Source: Clostridium_AT stratigraminis | Lineage (GTDB): Bacteria; Bacillota; Clostridia; Clostridiales; Clostridiaceae | Length of the DNA: 64,000 bases | Reading direction: 5' to 3' | Assembly (NCBI RefSeq): GCF_045310675.1 | Contig: NZ_JBJHZZ010000001.1 | Span: forward strand, 1 to 64,000 | Shown here: positions 1 through 9,800 of the stretch, one piece after another | Layout of the letters: every line of letters starts with the position of its first letter | Numbering within the stretch: the first letter of the stretch is position 1 | Program-made: the position numbers and the translations under genes | The notes under the pieces: generated by a model | Databases searched by the model: none | Told to the model about the DNA's origin: nothing | The model's input: only the letters and a program-made list of their open reading frames with translations

Positions 1-10
1 AAGGGCTCTA

Positions 11-39
11 TTGACATGCAAACAATTTGTTACTATATT
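11..39 (+). promoter_or_regulatory. Consensus sigma-A promoter
   Basis: TTGACA at 11-16 and TATATT at 34-39 are separated by exactly 17 bases. No plausible plus-strand gene follows. The transcript would start near 46 and meet the hairpin and T-run at 135-169, so it may drive a short RNA. Confidence 0.55.
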
Positions 40-45
40 AAAATA

Positions 46-169
46 AAGGCATGAAAGCCAACTTTAGACCTTCATGCCTATATAATAATTGTCATAGAAA
101 GCTATTTACAGAAAAAGTTTCACACACTCTTAAAATGAGCCACGGGATGTTTCTCGTAGCTCATTTTTT
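46..169 (+). ncRNA. Candidate small RNA of about 125 nt
   Basis: A consensus promoter lies just upstream. The transcript would begin with a perfect 9-bp hairpin (arms 47-55 and 71-79, 15-base loop) and end in a 12-bp hairpin with one mismatch followed by six T. No convincing reading frame with a ribosome site is present. Convergent with proS, whose 3' end it would abut. It could instead be only a fortuitous promoter before the proS terminator. Confidence 0.35.
135..169. terminator. Bidirectional terminator after proS
   Basis: Arms 135-146 and 153-164 pair over 12 bp with one mismatch and one G-T pair. T6 follows on the plus strand and TTTT on the minus strand. The loop-side sequence (ACGAGAAACATCCCGTGG read on the minus strand) recurs nearly unchanged in the terminator at 2921-2947. 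Confidence 0.75.
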
Positions 170-172
170 CCC

Positions 173-1876
173 TTATGCTTTTACAATTACTTTTTTTACA
201 TTGGATAAAACTGAATTAACATTAATTTCTTCAATATTATTTTCACTTCTTTGCTTAAATTCTACAATTCCTTCACCAATTTTTTTACCTACTGTAATCC
301 TTATAGGAATTCCGATTAGGTCAGCATCTTTAAACTTAACTCCGGCTCTTTCATCTCTATCATCTAGGATTGCTCCTATTCCATTTTCCTTTAGCATTTC
401 ATATATTTCTTTTGCTTTAATAAATTGATTTTCATCTTTCACATTTACTGGAACAACTACTACATGATATGGTGCAACTGATACAGGCCATATTATGCCA
501 TTTTCATCATGATGCTGCTCAATAATTGAAGCTAGAATTCGTGTTACACCTATGCCGTAACATCCCATAACCATAGGCCTCTTTTTACCACTTTCATCTA
601 AATAATTGCACTCCATAGGTTTGCTATATTTAGTTCCTAACTTAAATACTTGACCAACTTCGATTCCTCTTTCCATTTTCATTGACTTGCCGCATTGAGG
701 ACATTTATCACCTTCTGATGCACTAGCAAGATCAACTATTTTGCCAGTAAAGTCTCTTCCATAGTTGACATTTTTAAAATGGTAATCTTTTTCGTTTGCT
801 CCAGTATAGAAGTTTGTTGAATTTTTAAGCTCTCTATCAACTAAAATTTCAACATTCTTTAATCCAATTGGCCCAATAAAGCCTGGTTCGCTTCCAATTG
901 TTCTTATATCAATTTCACTTGCCATTTCAACAGCTTCTTCAATGACTCCAATAGCATTGCAAAGTTTAACAATATTAAGTTCTCGATCTCCTCTAATTAA
1001 AGCTAAAATAATTTTATCATTTACCCTAAATACCAATGATTTAGCGATTTTATATGCTGGCTCTCCAATAAAATTACAAAGATCCTCAATTGTAGTATGA
1101 TTTGGAGTATGAATTTTTTCATAAGGATTTTGCTGTTCAATTGTATTTGCTTCATCTAGCATAAACTCAGCCTTTTCCCTATCAGCTGCATAATCGCATT
1201 CACTGCAGTATAAAATATCACTTTCTCCAACTTCACTAAGTGCCATAAATTGATGTGATCCAGTGCCTCCTATTGTTCCAGTGTCCGCAAGCACAGCTTT
1301 CCACTGAAGCCCGCACCTATTAAAAATTTTTGAATAGGCATCATACATATCATTATAGCTTTTATCAAGACCCAATTCATCTTTATCAAAGGAATAAGCA
1401 TCCTTCATAATAAACTCTCTTGTTCTTAATAATCCAAATCTTGGTCTTCTTTCATCACGATATTTAGTTTGAATTTGATATAAATTAATAGGCAGCTGCT
1501 TGTATGAAGTTATTTCATTTTTTATTATATTAGTGAAAATTTCTTCATGGGTTGGTCCGAGGCAGAATTCTCTTTCATTTCTGTCCTTAAGCCTAAACAT
1601 TTCTTTGCCATAATCACTCCATCTCCCTGATTCTTCCCAAAGCTCCTTTGGTTGAAGAGCTGAACATAAAATTTCCTCTGCATCTTTTTTATTTATTTCG
1701 TCCCTTATGATTGCTTTGATTTTATCCAATACTTTAATTCCTAGCGGCAAATAGCTATAGACACCAGAAACAAGATTTCGTGCTAATCCAGCTCTTATCA
1801 TAAGCTTATGGCTAGCAATTTCAGCTTCATTTGGTGCTTCTCTTAAGGTTTTTATAAACATTTTTGACATATACAT
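173..1876 (-). CDS. proS: Prolyl-tRNA synthetase (bacterial type, with editing insertion)
   Basis: Charges tRNA-Pro with proline in the cytoplasm. The 567-residue length fits the bacterial ProRS form that carries a cis-editing insertion between class II motifs 2 and 3. Visible landmarks are the motif-2 stretch LLRTREFIMKDAYSF near residue 150, the insertion domain from about 225 to 405, motif 3 GCYGIGVTRILAS near 440, and a C-terminal anticodon-binding domain with DDRDERAGVKFKDADLIGIP. The start at 1876 (MYMSKMF) is preceded by AAGGAGTG about eight bases upstream; the internal ATG two codons later is the alternative. Monocistronic, with the bidirectional terminator just past the stop. No T-box is seen in the short upstream region. 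Confidence 0.97.
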   Translation of the reverse strand: MYMSKMFIKTLREAPNEAEIASHKLMIRAGLARNLVSGVYSYLPLGIKVLDKIKAIIRDEINKKDAEEILCSALQPKELWEESGRWSDYGKEMFRLKDRNEREFCLGPTHEEIFTNIIKNEITSYKQLPINLYQIQTKYRDERRPRFGLLRTREFIMKDAYSFDKDELGLDKSYNDMYDAYSKIFNRCGLQWKAVLADTGTIGGTGSHQFMALSEVGESDILYCSECDYAADREKAEFMLDEANTIEQQNPYEKIHTPNHTTIEDLCNFIGEPAYKIAKSLVFRVNDKIILALIRGDRELNIVKLCNAIGVIEEAVEMASEIDIRTIGSEPGFIGPIGLKNVEILVDRELKNSTNFYTGANEKDYHFKNVNYGRDFTGKIVDLASASEGDKCPQCGKSMKMERGIEVGQVFKLGTKYSKPMECNYLDESGKKRPMVMGCYGIGVTRILASIIEQHHDENGIIWPVSVAPYHVVVVPVNVKDENQFIKAKEIYEMLKENGIGAILDDRDERAGVKFKDADLIGIPIRITVGKKIGEGIVEFKQRSENNIEEINVNSVLSNVKKVIVKA

Positions 1877-2012
1877 AATATTTCACTCCTTCTTTAAGAT
1901 AATATACAAAGTTTTTCAGTTTGACAACATAGGAAAAGAATAACTTAGACTTCTATGGTAATATATAGTTAACCTGCAGGAGTAAGTTAGTTTTGGGAGG
2001 TTGCCAAGGACT

Positions 2013-2912
2013 ATGGATTATATAGCTTTAATTCAAAATTCAATAGACTATATAGATAATAATATAACTAAAAAAATTACAGCTTATGAGCTTGCTAATA
2101 TTTCTGGATTTTCAACTTATCATTACTATAGACTGTTTCATAAATTTGTTGGAATGCCTGTTATGGAATATATAACTAGAAGAAAGCTTCAATATAGCTG
2201 CTTTAATCTAAGAAATGGGGAAAAAGTACTTGATATAGCATTGAATTATAGCTTTGAAACTCACGCTGGGTTTACTAAAGCTTTTAAAAAGTATTTTGGT
2301 TATTCTCCTAATTATTATCGCATGCATGCACCAGAGGGATGTCCTAATAAAGTTAAATTAATAAATCTAAAACAAAATAATGTTGGAGGGGTAATTATGG
2401 AGCCTAAAATAATTAATAAGGATTCTTTTAAGATAGTCGGCTATAAATTTGATACTACATTAAAAAATAATGCTCATTCAAAAGATATTCCTGCCTTTTG
2501 GGAGAAATGTGATTTAGAAGGAAAGGAATCAAAGCTATATGCTACTCAGAAACCGCCAAAGCATGGAGAGTATGGAATTTGTATCAATACAAATACTGAA
2601 ATTGACGAATTCTCTTATGTTTTAGGGGTGGAGGTATTAAGCTTTGACAATGTTCTAGATGAAATGTACCAACTTCAAGTTCCAGCAGCAACTTATGCTG
2701 TTTTCACAACTCCAGAAGTTGATGATAAAGATTTTGTAGGCAGTATACAAGGAACCTGGAAATATATTTTAGAAGAGTGGCTTCCAAACTCAGTATATGA
2801 AATTGATAGCAGTAAACTTGATTTTGAATTTTATGATGAACACTGCCATCCATGGGAATATGAAAAGATAAGAATGGATATTTATATACCAATAATTAAG
2901 AAAACAAAGTAG
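2013..2912 (+). CDS. AraC-family regulator with GyrI-like ligand-binding domain
   Basis: Predicted transcription regulator of 299 residues. The N-terminal ~105 residues form the double helix-turn-helix AraC domain (SGFSTYHYYRLFHKFVG, then FETHAGFTKAFKKYFGYSP). From about residue 120 the protein matches the GyrI-like/SAV2428 effector-binding fold found in the Rob/BmrR group, which binds small hydrophobic compounds. An in-frame TTG at 2001 touches GGGAGG directly, so the ATG at 2013, 12 bases after that site, is the better start. No target gene is obvious: the next gene is convergent. A role in drug or stress response is inference from the family. Confidence 0.85.
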   Translation: MDYIALIQNSIDYIDNNITKKITAYELANISGFSTYHYYRLFHKFVGMPVMEYITRRKLQYSCFNLRNGEKVLDIALNYSFETHAGFTKAFKKYFGYSPNYYRMHAPEGCPNKVKLINLKQNNVGGVIMEPKIINKDSFKIVGYKFDTTLKNNAHSKDIPAFWEKCDLEGKESKLYATQKPPKHGEYGICINTNTEIDEFSYVLGVEVLSFDNVLDEMYQLQVPAATYAVFTTPEVDDKDFVGSIQGTWKYILEEWLPNSVYEIDSSKLDFEFYDEHCHPWEYEKIRMDIYIPIIKKTK

Positions 2913-2920
2913 AAACAAAT

Positions 2921-2947
2921 ATGCCACGAGAAACATTCCCGTGGCAT
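2921..2947. terminator. Bidirectional terminator between convergent genes
   Basis: Perfect 8-bp stem (ATGCCACG / CGTGGCAT) between the AraC gene and the minus-strand hydrolase. It shares its core with the terminator at 135-169. T-runs are short on both sides. Confidence 0.6.
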
Positions 2948-2952
2948 TGCAC

Positions 2953-3591
2953 TTATGCTTTAAAATCTAAAATTTTAACTATATTTCTTTCTTCAAGTAT
3001 TCCCTCAAGCTTTAGCGTATTGCTTTGAATTCTTTCTCCATTTTTCATATGTGTTAAAAAAATTTCCGCACCTTCAATGGGGAAAGACATTGCAGAGGTT
3101 TTAAAGTGCATTGGTATTACTAATTTTGGGTTTAAAAGCTTGCAAACTGCAGTTGCTTCTATTCCATCTATAGTATAATTTCCACCAATAGGGATTAATA
3201 ATACATCAATGTCGCCAATTTCATCTGCATCCTTAACTGAAAGAATATGTCCTAAATCTCCTAAGTGACAGATTCTATAGTCATCCATTTTGAAAATGTA
3301 TATAACGTTCTCTCCACGCTTTGCGCCTTTAACATTATCATGATAGGAAGGAAGACCTGTTATGTCTATATCACATGCATGAAAAAATCCAACCTTATCT
3401 ATTATTTCCGGATTTCCTTTGATTTTCTTAGTATAATCATGGTCGAAATGATGATGACTTATAGTAACTACATCTGAAGGACCTTCATAAACCTTATAAC
3501 CTACACTTTCATCAAAGGGATCTGTAATTAGAGTTCTTCCTTTTTCATCTTTAAACAAAAAAGAAGAATGTCCAAGCCAAGTTATTTCCAT
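2953..3591 (-). CDS. UlaG-like metallo-beta-lactamase-fold hydrolase
   Basis: Cytoplasmic metal-dependent hydrolase of 212 residues in the UPF0173/UlaG-like branch of the metallo-beta-lactamase superfamily. It starts with the typical MEITWLGHSSFLF strand, carries the metal motif ISHHHFDHDY near residue 44, a second His/Asp site at CHLGDLGH, and the late His in VIPMHFKT. AAAGGAGTG precedes the ATG. Single-gene unit, divergent from the NhaC gene. The substrate cannot be read from the sequence: the family includes L-ascorbate-6-phosphate lactonase, but no ascorbate genes are nearby. Confidence 0.85.
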   Translation of the reverse strand: MEITWLGHSSFLFKDEKGRTLITDPFDESVGYKVYEGPSDVVTISHHHFDHDYTKKIKGNPEIIDKVGFFHACDIDITGLPSYHDNVKGAKRGENVIYIFKMDDYRICHLGDLGHILSVKDADEIGDIDVLLIPIGGNYTIDGIEATAVCKLLNPKLVIPMHFKTSAMSFPIEGAEIFLTHMKNGERIQSNTLKLEGILEERNIVKILDFKA

Positions 3592-3738
3592 TTCAATACA
3601 CTCCTTTAAATACCATCATATTTATTATTATAACCCAAAAATTAAACAAACAAGCTATGAAATTAAATTCAATTTTGATATTATAAACTTGTGAGAATTT
3701 TGTCGCACAAATTAATTAAAATTTTTTAGGAGACTTAA

Positions 3739-5052
3739 ATGGACATAATAATAGTTTTCATAATATGTTTTATTTTATTATTAACTAGTGCCTTTAAAGG
3801 AATATTTATAGGATATCCATTAATCATTAGTTTAGTATTATTTATTATAATAGGAATCAAAAGAGGCTTTAGCATCAAGTCTCTTTTAAAGATGTCATAT
3901 AAAGGCGGAAAGAAATCTTTAATTGTTTTAAAAATATTTATCTTAATTGGTGCTATAACTGCCTCCTGGATGGCATCAGGAACAGTACCTGCAATTGTAT
4001 ATTATGGAATAAAGTTTTTAAATCCGCACATTTTTATATTGTGCACATTTTTAATAAGTTCCTGTGTATCTTTTTTAATTGGTACCTCCTTTGGAACCAT
4101 AGGAACAGTAGGAATTGCATTTATGGTAATGGCTAGAGGAGGAGGAGTTAGTATTCCAATTACAGCTGGGGCAATTTTATCAGGTGCTTACTTTGGAGAT
4201 AGATGCTCACCCATGTCCTCAAGCGCAAATTTAGTCGCTAGTTTAACTGAAACAGATATATTTATCAATATAAAAAATATGTTTAAAACATCTATCGTAG
4301 CATTTATTTTAGCTTGTATTATATATACTATATTTTCTATTAAGTCTCCATTAGCTATAGGAAATAATTTATTACTAAGTGAAATCACAAAAGTATATGA
4401 TATTAATATTATTACATTATTACCTGCAGCAATTATATTAATTTTTTCAATTTTTAAGGTTAATGTAAAAACCTTAATGCTGCTTAGCGTTTTAATAGCT
4501 AGTATAATTGCAGTTTTATTACAGCATGTAAATATTGTTGAAATGTTAAAGTATATTGTGGTTGGCTACAGCATACCTTATAAAAGCTCACTATCAAGTA
4601 TAATCTCCGGCGGCGGTATAATTTCAATGCTTAAGATTTCTATTGTAGTTTTTGTATCTTCTGCCTTTACAGGAATTTTTGAAGATACTGAAATGTTAAA
4701 GTCAATTAAGTTAATGTTAAACGATGTTAGAGGCAGACATAATGTATATCTTTCAAATATAGTTGTAAGCATTGCATCAGCAGCCTTTGGATGTAGCCAA
4801 GCCTTAGCAGTTATTCTCAGTAATATGCTTATGAAAGACAGCTATGCAAAAAACAATTTTACTGCCGAGCAATTTGCATTAGATATGGAAAATACATCTA
4901 TAATTATATCTCCTTTAATACCTTGGAACATAGCAGTATTAGTTCCATTAACTACCTTAAATGCAGGAGTAAGCTCCATTGCTTTTGCATTTTATCTATA
5001 CTTAATACCTTTAACAAATTATATTTATTATTGGTTTAATAGAAACAGGTAG
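3739..5052 (+). CDS. NhaC-family Na+/H+ antiporter-like membrane protein
   Basis: Polytopic inner-membrane protein of 437 residues with about ten to twelve hydrophobic segments. It resembles the NhaC family, with the GTSFGTIGTVGIAFM stretch near residue 115, the conserved GAYFGDRCSPMSSS motif near 149, and the late motif ENTSIIISPLIPWNIA near 385. The family exchanges sodium (or malate/lactate in MleN) for protons. Start ATG 3739 has TAGGAG nine bases upstream. The next gene follows after about 50 bases and may be cotranscribed. Ion specificity is inference. Confidence 0.85.
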   Translation: MDIIIVFIICFILLLTSAFKGIFIGYPLIISLVLFIIIGIKRGFSIKSLLKMSYKGGKKSLIVLKIFILIGAITASWMASGTVPAIVYYGIKFLNPHIFILCTFLISSCVSFLIGTSFGTIGTVGIAFMVMARGGGVSIPITAGAILSGAYFGDRCSPMSSSANLVASLTETDIFINIKNMFKTSIVAFILACIIYTIFSIKSPLAIGNNLLLSEITKVYDINIITLLPAAIILIFSIFKVNVKTLMLLSVLIASIIAVLLQHVNIVEMLKYIVVGYSIPYKSSLSSIISGGGIISMLKISIVVFVSSAFTGIFEDTEMLKSIKLMLNDVRGRHNVYLSNIVVSIASAAFGCSQALAVILSNMLMKDSYAKNNFTAEQFALDMENTSIIISPLIPWNIAVLVPLTTLNAGVSSIAFAFYLYLIPLTNYIYYWFNRNR

Positions 5053-5105
5053 ATAAAGTCATATTGGGTATAATAATATTTAAGAAAATATTAGGGGTGA
5101 AGCCT

Positions 5106-5840
5106 ATGAAATTAACTGTTCTTGGTAACTATGGTCCATTTCCTGGTAAGGATGGAGCCTGTTCTGGATATTTGCTGCAAGATGAGGGCACTAATATTTT
5201 AATAGATTGCGGCAATGGAGTTTTAAGCAGGCTTCAAAAATATTGTAGAATTGACGATTTAGATGCTATTATACTTTCCCATCTACATAGTGATCATTCT
5301 TCAGATATGCATGTGTTAAAATATGCAGTACAAAACAAACGAAACTTTAAATCTATGAATAAAGCCATTGAAGTATATATGCCTAAAACTCCGGTAAATG
5401 AATATAATGATATAAATATTCAAGGCATATTTAACACCCATTTAATTGAGGAGAATTTGGTAATTAAAATTAAAGAAATTAAAATTAAGTTCTATAAAAC
5501 TATTCATCCGGTTGAGTGTTATGGAATGAAAATTGAAAAGGAAGGAAAAATTTTTTCCTACAGCGCAGATAGCATATATTGCCGTAATTTAATAAACCTT
5601 GCAAAATACGCAGATTTATTTCTATGTGACGCCTATGCTACTGAAAACATTAAATCAAAAGGGCAAGTGCCTCACCTTTCAGTTAAAGAAGCCTGCAATA
5701 TAGCAGTAGAAGCAAAAGCTAACAGGTTATTATTAACACATTTTTGGTTTGAGGAACCAAGAGAAAACTATATAAATGATTATAAAGGTCTATTTAATAA
5801 CATAGCTCTTTCAGAGGAATATTCAGATTATGAGATTTAA
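5106..5840 (+). CDS. Metallo-beta-lactamase-fold hydrolase, RNase Z-like branch
   Basis: Cytoplasmic hydrolase of 244 residues. The metal-binding motif SHLHSDHSSD lies near residue 60, a conserved HPVECYGMKIE strand near 139, SADSIY near 158, and the final His in LLTHFW near 220. This arrangement resembles the YhfI/RNase Z-like group rather than the UlaG group. An upstream frame is open from 5064, but AGGGGTGA at 5093-5100 fixes the ATG at 5106. It lies between the NhaC gene and the HAD gene, possibly in one transcript. Substrate unknown; cyclic nucleotides or nucleic acids are possibilities known for relatives. Confidence 0.8.
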   Translation: MKLTVLGNYGPFPGKDGACSGYLLQDEGTNILIDCGNGVLSRLQKYCRIDDLDAIILSHLHSDHSSDMHVLKYAVQNKRNFKSMNKAIEVYMPKTPVNEYNDINIQGIFNTHLIEENLVIKIKEIKIKFYKTIHPVECYGMKIEKEGKIFSYSADSIYCRNLINLAKYADLFLCDAYATENIKSKGQVPHLSVKEACNIAVEAKANRLLLTHFWFEEPRENYINDYKGLFNNIALSEEYSDYEI

Positions 5841-5875
5841 ACAACAGTGCTAGACATAGAGGGAGATAGGGTAAA

Positions 5876-6477
5876 ATGATTAAAAATATTGTGTTCGATA
5901 TCGGAAATGTATTGCTTTATTTTAAGCCAGATGAATATTTAAATAGCTTTAGTTTTGATAAACTTACAAAAGAAAAAATTTTTGAAACAATTTTTAAAAG
6001 TAAGTATTGGAGCGAATTAGATAGGGGAACGCTTTCTGAGAATGAAGCAATAAAGTTATTTAGCAAGGCATCCCCTGAGCTGCAAGAAAAAATTGAAATT
6101 GTTATGAAGGACTGGATAGGAATATTGAAGCCGAATTTAGAAACTGTTGCAATAGTAAAAGAGTTAAAGAAAAAAACTATAACATATTTTTACTTTCTAA
6201 TTTTCATAGAAGTGCATTTGAGAGGGTAAGCTTAGAAAATGAATTTTTCAATCTTTTTGATGGCAGGATTATTTCCTATGAAATAAACTTAATAAAACCT
6301 GAGAAAGAAATATATAATAGACTTTTAAAGACCTATAATTTAGAACCAGAAGAAACACTTTTTATAGATGATATGCAAGAAAATATTAATTCAGCTAAAG
6401 AGCTTAAAATAAATACTATATTATTTAGTGATGCTAAATCCTTAAGAGAAGCATTAAAAAATAAAAGATTATTGTAG
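5876..6477 (+). pseudogene. HAD-family hydrolase broken by a one-base frameshift
   Basis: The first frame (5876-6229) starts MIKNIVFDIGNVLLYF, the nucleophile motif of HAD phosphatases (DxG variant of the DxDxT loop). Just after a run of seven A at 6170-6176 the homology moves to another frame, which reads NIFLLSNFHRSAFERV, then KPEKEIYNRLL and TLFIDDMQENINSAKEL, ending at TAG 6475-6477. Restoring one A would give a normal ~200-residue protein with motifs I, II (SN), III (K) and IV (DD). The break is either a real mutation, a homopolymer sequencing error, or a slippage site. GAGGGAGA precedes the ATG. Confidence 0.85.
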
Positions 6478-6496
6478 AATTAAATTTATAAAAAAA

Positions 6497-6525
6497 TTGA
6501 CAATTAAAACTAGGTATATTAAAAT
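6497..6525 (+). promoter_or_regulatory. Promoter of the ileS leader
   Basis: TTGACA at 6497-6502, 17-base spacer, TAAAAT at 6520-6525. Transcription would begin near 6532, just ahead of the T-box structure. Confidence 0.65.
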
Positions 6526-6534
6526 AATAAATTA

Positions 6535-6778
6535 TAAGAAGCATTGATAAGGAAAAGTACTTAAATTCAGAACTTACAGAGAGTGGGGTATGGTGGAAAC
6601 CCATAGGGAAGTTTTAAGGAAAATCACCTTTGAGCTGAAAACTGAAATATAATGAGAAAGTATCTATCATTATCTTAAGTTTATCCGTAATCCTGCGTTA
6701 AAGGATAGAATGTGTCAGCATTTGAACAATAGGTGGTATAACGAGTATAACTTCGTCCTTTTGGATGGAGTTTTTTTT
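6535..6778 (+). ncRNA. T-box leader of ileS
   Basis: Tandem features of a tRNA-sensing T-box are present: an AGAGAG bulge sequence at 6578-6583 in stem I, a long stem I region to about 6690, and the antiterminator box AATAGGTGGTATAACG at 6728-6743 (consensus AGGGTGGNACCGCG). It ends in the competing terminator: stem 6751-6758 with 6763-6770, then T8. Uncharged tRNA-Ile would stabilise the antiterminator and permit ileS transcription. The specifier codon should be an isoleucine codon; ATA near 6647 and ATC near 6662 are candidates, but I could not fold the stem well enough to decide. Confidence 0.85.
6751..6778 (+). terminator. T-box-controlled terminator
   Basis: CTTCGTCC pairs with GGATGGAG across TTTT, followed by eight T. 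Its 5' arm lies directly after the T-box sequence, as needed for a mutually exclusive antiterminator. Confidence 0.8.
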
Positions 6779-6822
6779 ATAAGTTTAATTACAAAAATTT
6801 ATATATTGAAAGGAGTTTTGTT

Positions 6823-9800
6823 ATGTATAAAAAAGTTGAATCTTCAAAGAGTTTTGTGGATATGGAAAAAGACGTACTTAAGCTTTGGGAAGAAAAAGAT
6901 GTTATTAAGAAAAACTTTGATATGAATAAAGACGGAGAATATTTTACCTTTTATGATGGACCACCTACAGCTAATGGAAAACCACATATAGGCCACGTTA
7001 TAACAAGAGTTATGAAGGATCTTATTCCAAGATACAAAGTTATGAAGGGCTATAAGGTACTAAGAAAGGCTGGTTGGGACACTCATGGTCTCCCTGTAGA
7101 GCTTGAAGTTGAAAAATCCCTTGGCATATCAGGAAAACCACAAATAGAAGAATATGGAGTTGAAGACTTCATAAAGAAGTGTAAAGGAAGCGTATTTACC
7201 TACGTTCAGCAATGGAAGGACATGACTGAGAGGGTTGGCTACTGGGTAGATATGGAGAATCCTTATGTAACCTACCAAAATAACTATATAGAATCTGAAT
7301 GGTGGGCTTTAAAACAAATGTGGGAAAAGGGACTTATTTATAAGGGCCACAAAATTGTTCCTTATTGTCCACGCTGCGGAACTGCACTTTCTTCACATGA
7401 AGTAGCTCAAGGCTATAAGGATGTAAAGGACAGTTCAATATATGTTAAGTTTAAAATTAAAGATGAAGATAAATATATACTTGTTTGGACAACAACTCCG
7501 TGGACACTTCCAAGTAATGTTGCTCTAGCTGTAAACAAAACTTATACCTACGTAGAAGTTGTACATCATGACCAGCATTTAATACTTGCAGAAGCACTCC
7601 TTGGAAAGCTTGACTGTGAATATGAAATAGTAAAGAAGTTTAAAGGTGAAGAACTTTTAGGAGTAGAATACGAACAGCTTTTGCCTTTTGCAAAGGTTGA
7701 TAAAAAGGCCTTTTATGTAATTCATGGAGACTTTGTTACCCTAACAGATGGTACTGGAATAGTTCATATTGCACCTGCTTATGGTGAAGATGATAATATG
7801 ATGGGTAAAAAATATGATTTACCCCTTGTTAATCTAGTGGATGTAGAAGGAAAATTTGTTGCTGAAGTGGAGCCATGGGCCGGATTATTTGTTAAAAAGG
7901 CTGATCCTAAGATAATAGAGTATTTAAAGGAATGCGGAATATTATATAAAACTGAAAGCTTTACTCACTCCTATCCTTACTGCTGGAGATGTGATACTCC
8001 GCTATTATATTACCCAAGAGAATCTTGGTTTATAAAAATGTCTGCTATGAGAGATAAGCTGCTTAAAAATAATAATAGCGTTAATTGGTATCCAGATAAC
8101 GTTAGAACTGGAAGAATGGGCAACTTCCTTGAAAATGTTATAGATTGGGGTATTTCAAGAGAAAGATATTGGGGAACTCCACTGCCAATATGGGAATGTG
8201 AATGCGGCCATAGAGAAATGATTGGCAGCATAGATGAACTTAAGGCTAAGGGAAAAAATGTACCAAATGATATAGAACTTCATAAGCCATATATAGATGC
8301 TGTACATTTAGAATGCCCTCATTGTCATAAGGAAATGACAAGAGTATCAGATGTTATCGACTGCTGGTTTGATTCAGGCTCTATGCCATTTGCACAGCAT
8401 CATTATCCCTTTGAAAATAAGGAGTTATTTGAAGCTAACTTCCCTGCACAGTTTATATCAGAGGCAGTGGATCAAACAAGAGGCTGGTTCTATACACTGC
8501 TTGCAATATCAACTGTAATATTTGACAAGAGTCCTTTTGAAAACTGCTTAGTATTAGGTCATGTACTTGATAAAAATGGTCTTAAGATGTCAAAGCACAA
8601 GGGTAATGTACTTAGCCCATGGGTTTCTTTAGACAATGAAGGAGCAGATGCTACCCGCTGGTACTTCTATACTTCCAGTGCACCATGGCTTCCATCAAGA
8701 TTCTATGAAGAGGCTGTTATAGAAGCTCAAAGAAAGTTTTTAAGCACCTTATGGAATGTATATTCCTTCTATGTACTTTACGCTGAAATAGACCAATTTG
8801 ATCCTACTAAGTATGAAGACTTTGTAAGCGGTAATGTAATGGACAAATGGATAATGTCAAAGCTTAATAGCCTTATAAAGAGCGTGGATGAAAATTTAGC
8901 TAGTTATAAAATAACTCAAGCTGCACTTTCCATTGAGGAATTTGTTGATGGACTTTCAAATTGGTATGTTAGAAGAAATAGATCAAGATATTGGACTGAG
9001 GAATTAACTGATGACAAAATTGGAGCATATGTTACATTATATAGAGTGCTTAAGACTATAAGCTTTATAGCAGCTCCTTTTGTTCCATTTATTACAGAAG
9101 AAATGTATCAAAATTTAGTGGTTAATTTAGATAAAAATGCACCGGAAAGCATTCATTTATGCAACTGGCCAATTGTTAAGGAAGAACTAATTGACAAGGA
9201 CCTGGAAGCAGAAATGGATTTAGCTTATAAGGTAGTAAATTTAGGACGTAGTGCAAGAAATGCTGCTAATATTAAGAACAGACAGCCTCTTTCTGAAATG
9301 CTTCTAAGTACTAAGGTGCTTCCCGAATACTACAGTCATATTATAAAGGAAGAGCTTAATATTAAAAGTTTAGAATTAGGTGCTGACTTATCTAAATATG
9401 TAAACTTTGAAATAAAACCCAACCTTCCTGTACTGGGAAAAGCTTATGGAAAGCTTATACCTGGAATAAGGAAAGAACTTGCTGCAAGAAATCAGATGGA
9501 ATTAGCTCAAACTATACAAAATGGCGGAGTAGTAGCTATAAATGTTCAAGGTACAGAAATTGAACTAAATTCTGAGAATCTCCTTGTAACAATGCAGGGG
9601 CTAGAAGGATATGCATTTGCTGGAGAGGGGCAAATAGGTGTTGTACTTGATACTCATATAACTGATGAACTTAAGGAAGAGGGCCATGTTAGAGAAGTTA
9701 TTAGCAAGATTCAAAATATGAGAAAGGAAAGCGGTTTTGAGGTTGCTGATAAGATAAAATTATATGTATCAGATAATGAAATGTTAGAAGCTGTAATTAG

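Noticed and set aside
51..428. 125-codon plus-strand frame over the end of proS
   Set aside because: Antisense to a clear coding gene, crosses the terminator hairpin, no ribosome site.
6710..6822. Short reading frame opening inside the T-box leader and running into ileS
   Set aside because: It starts within the antiterminator structure, has no ribosome site and overlaps ileS in another frame.
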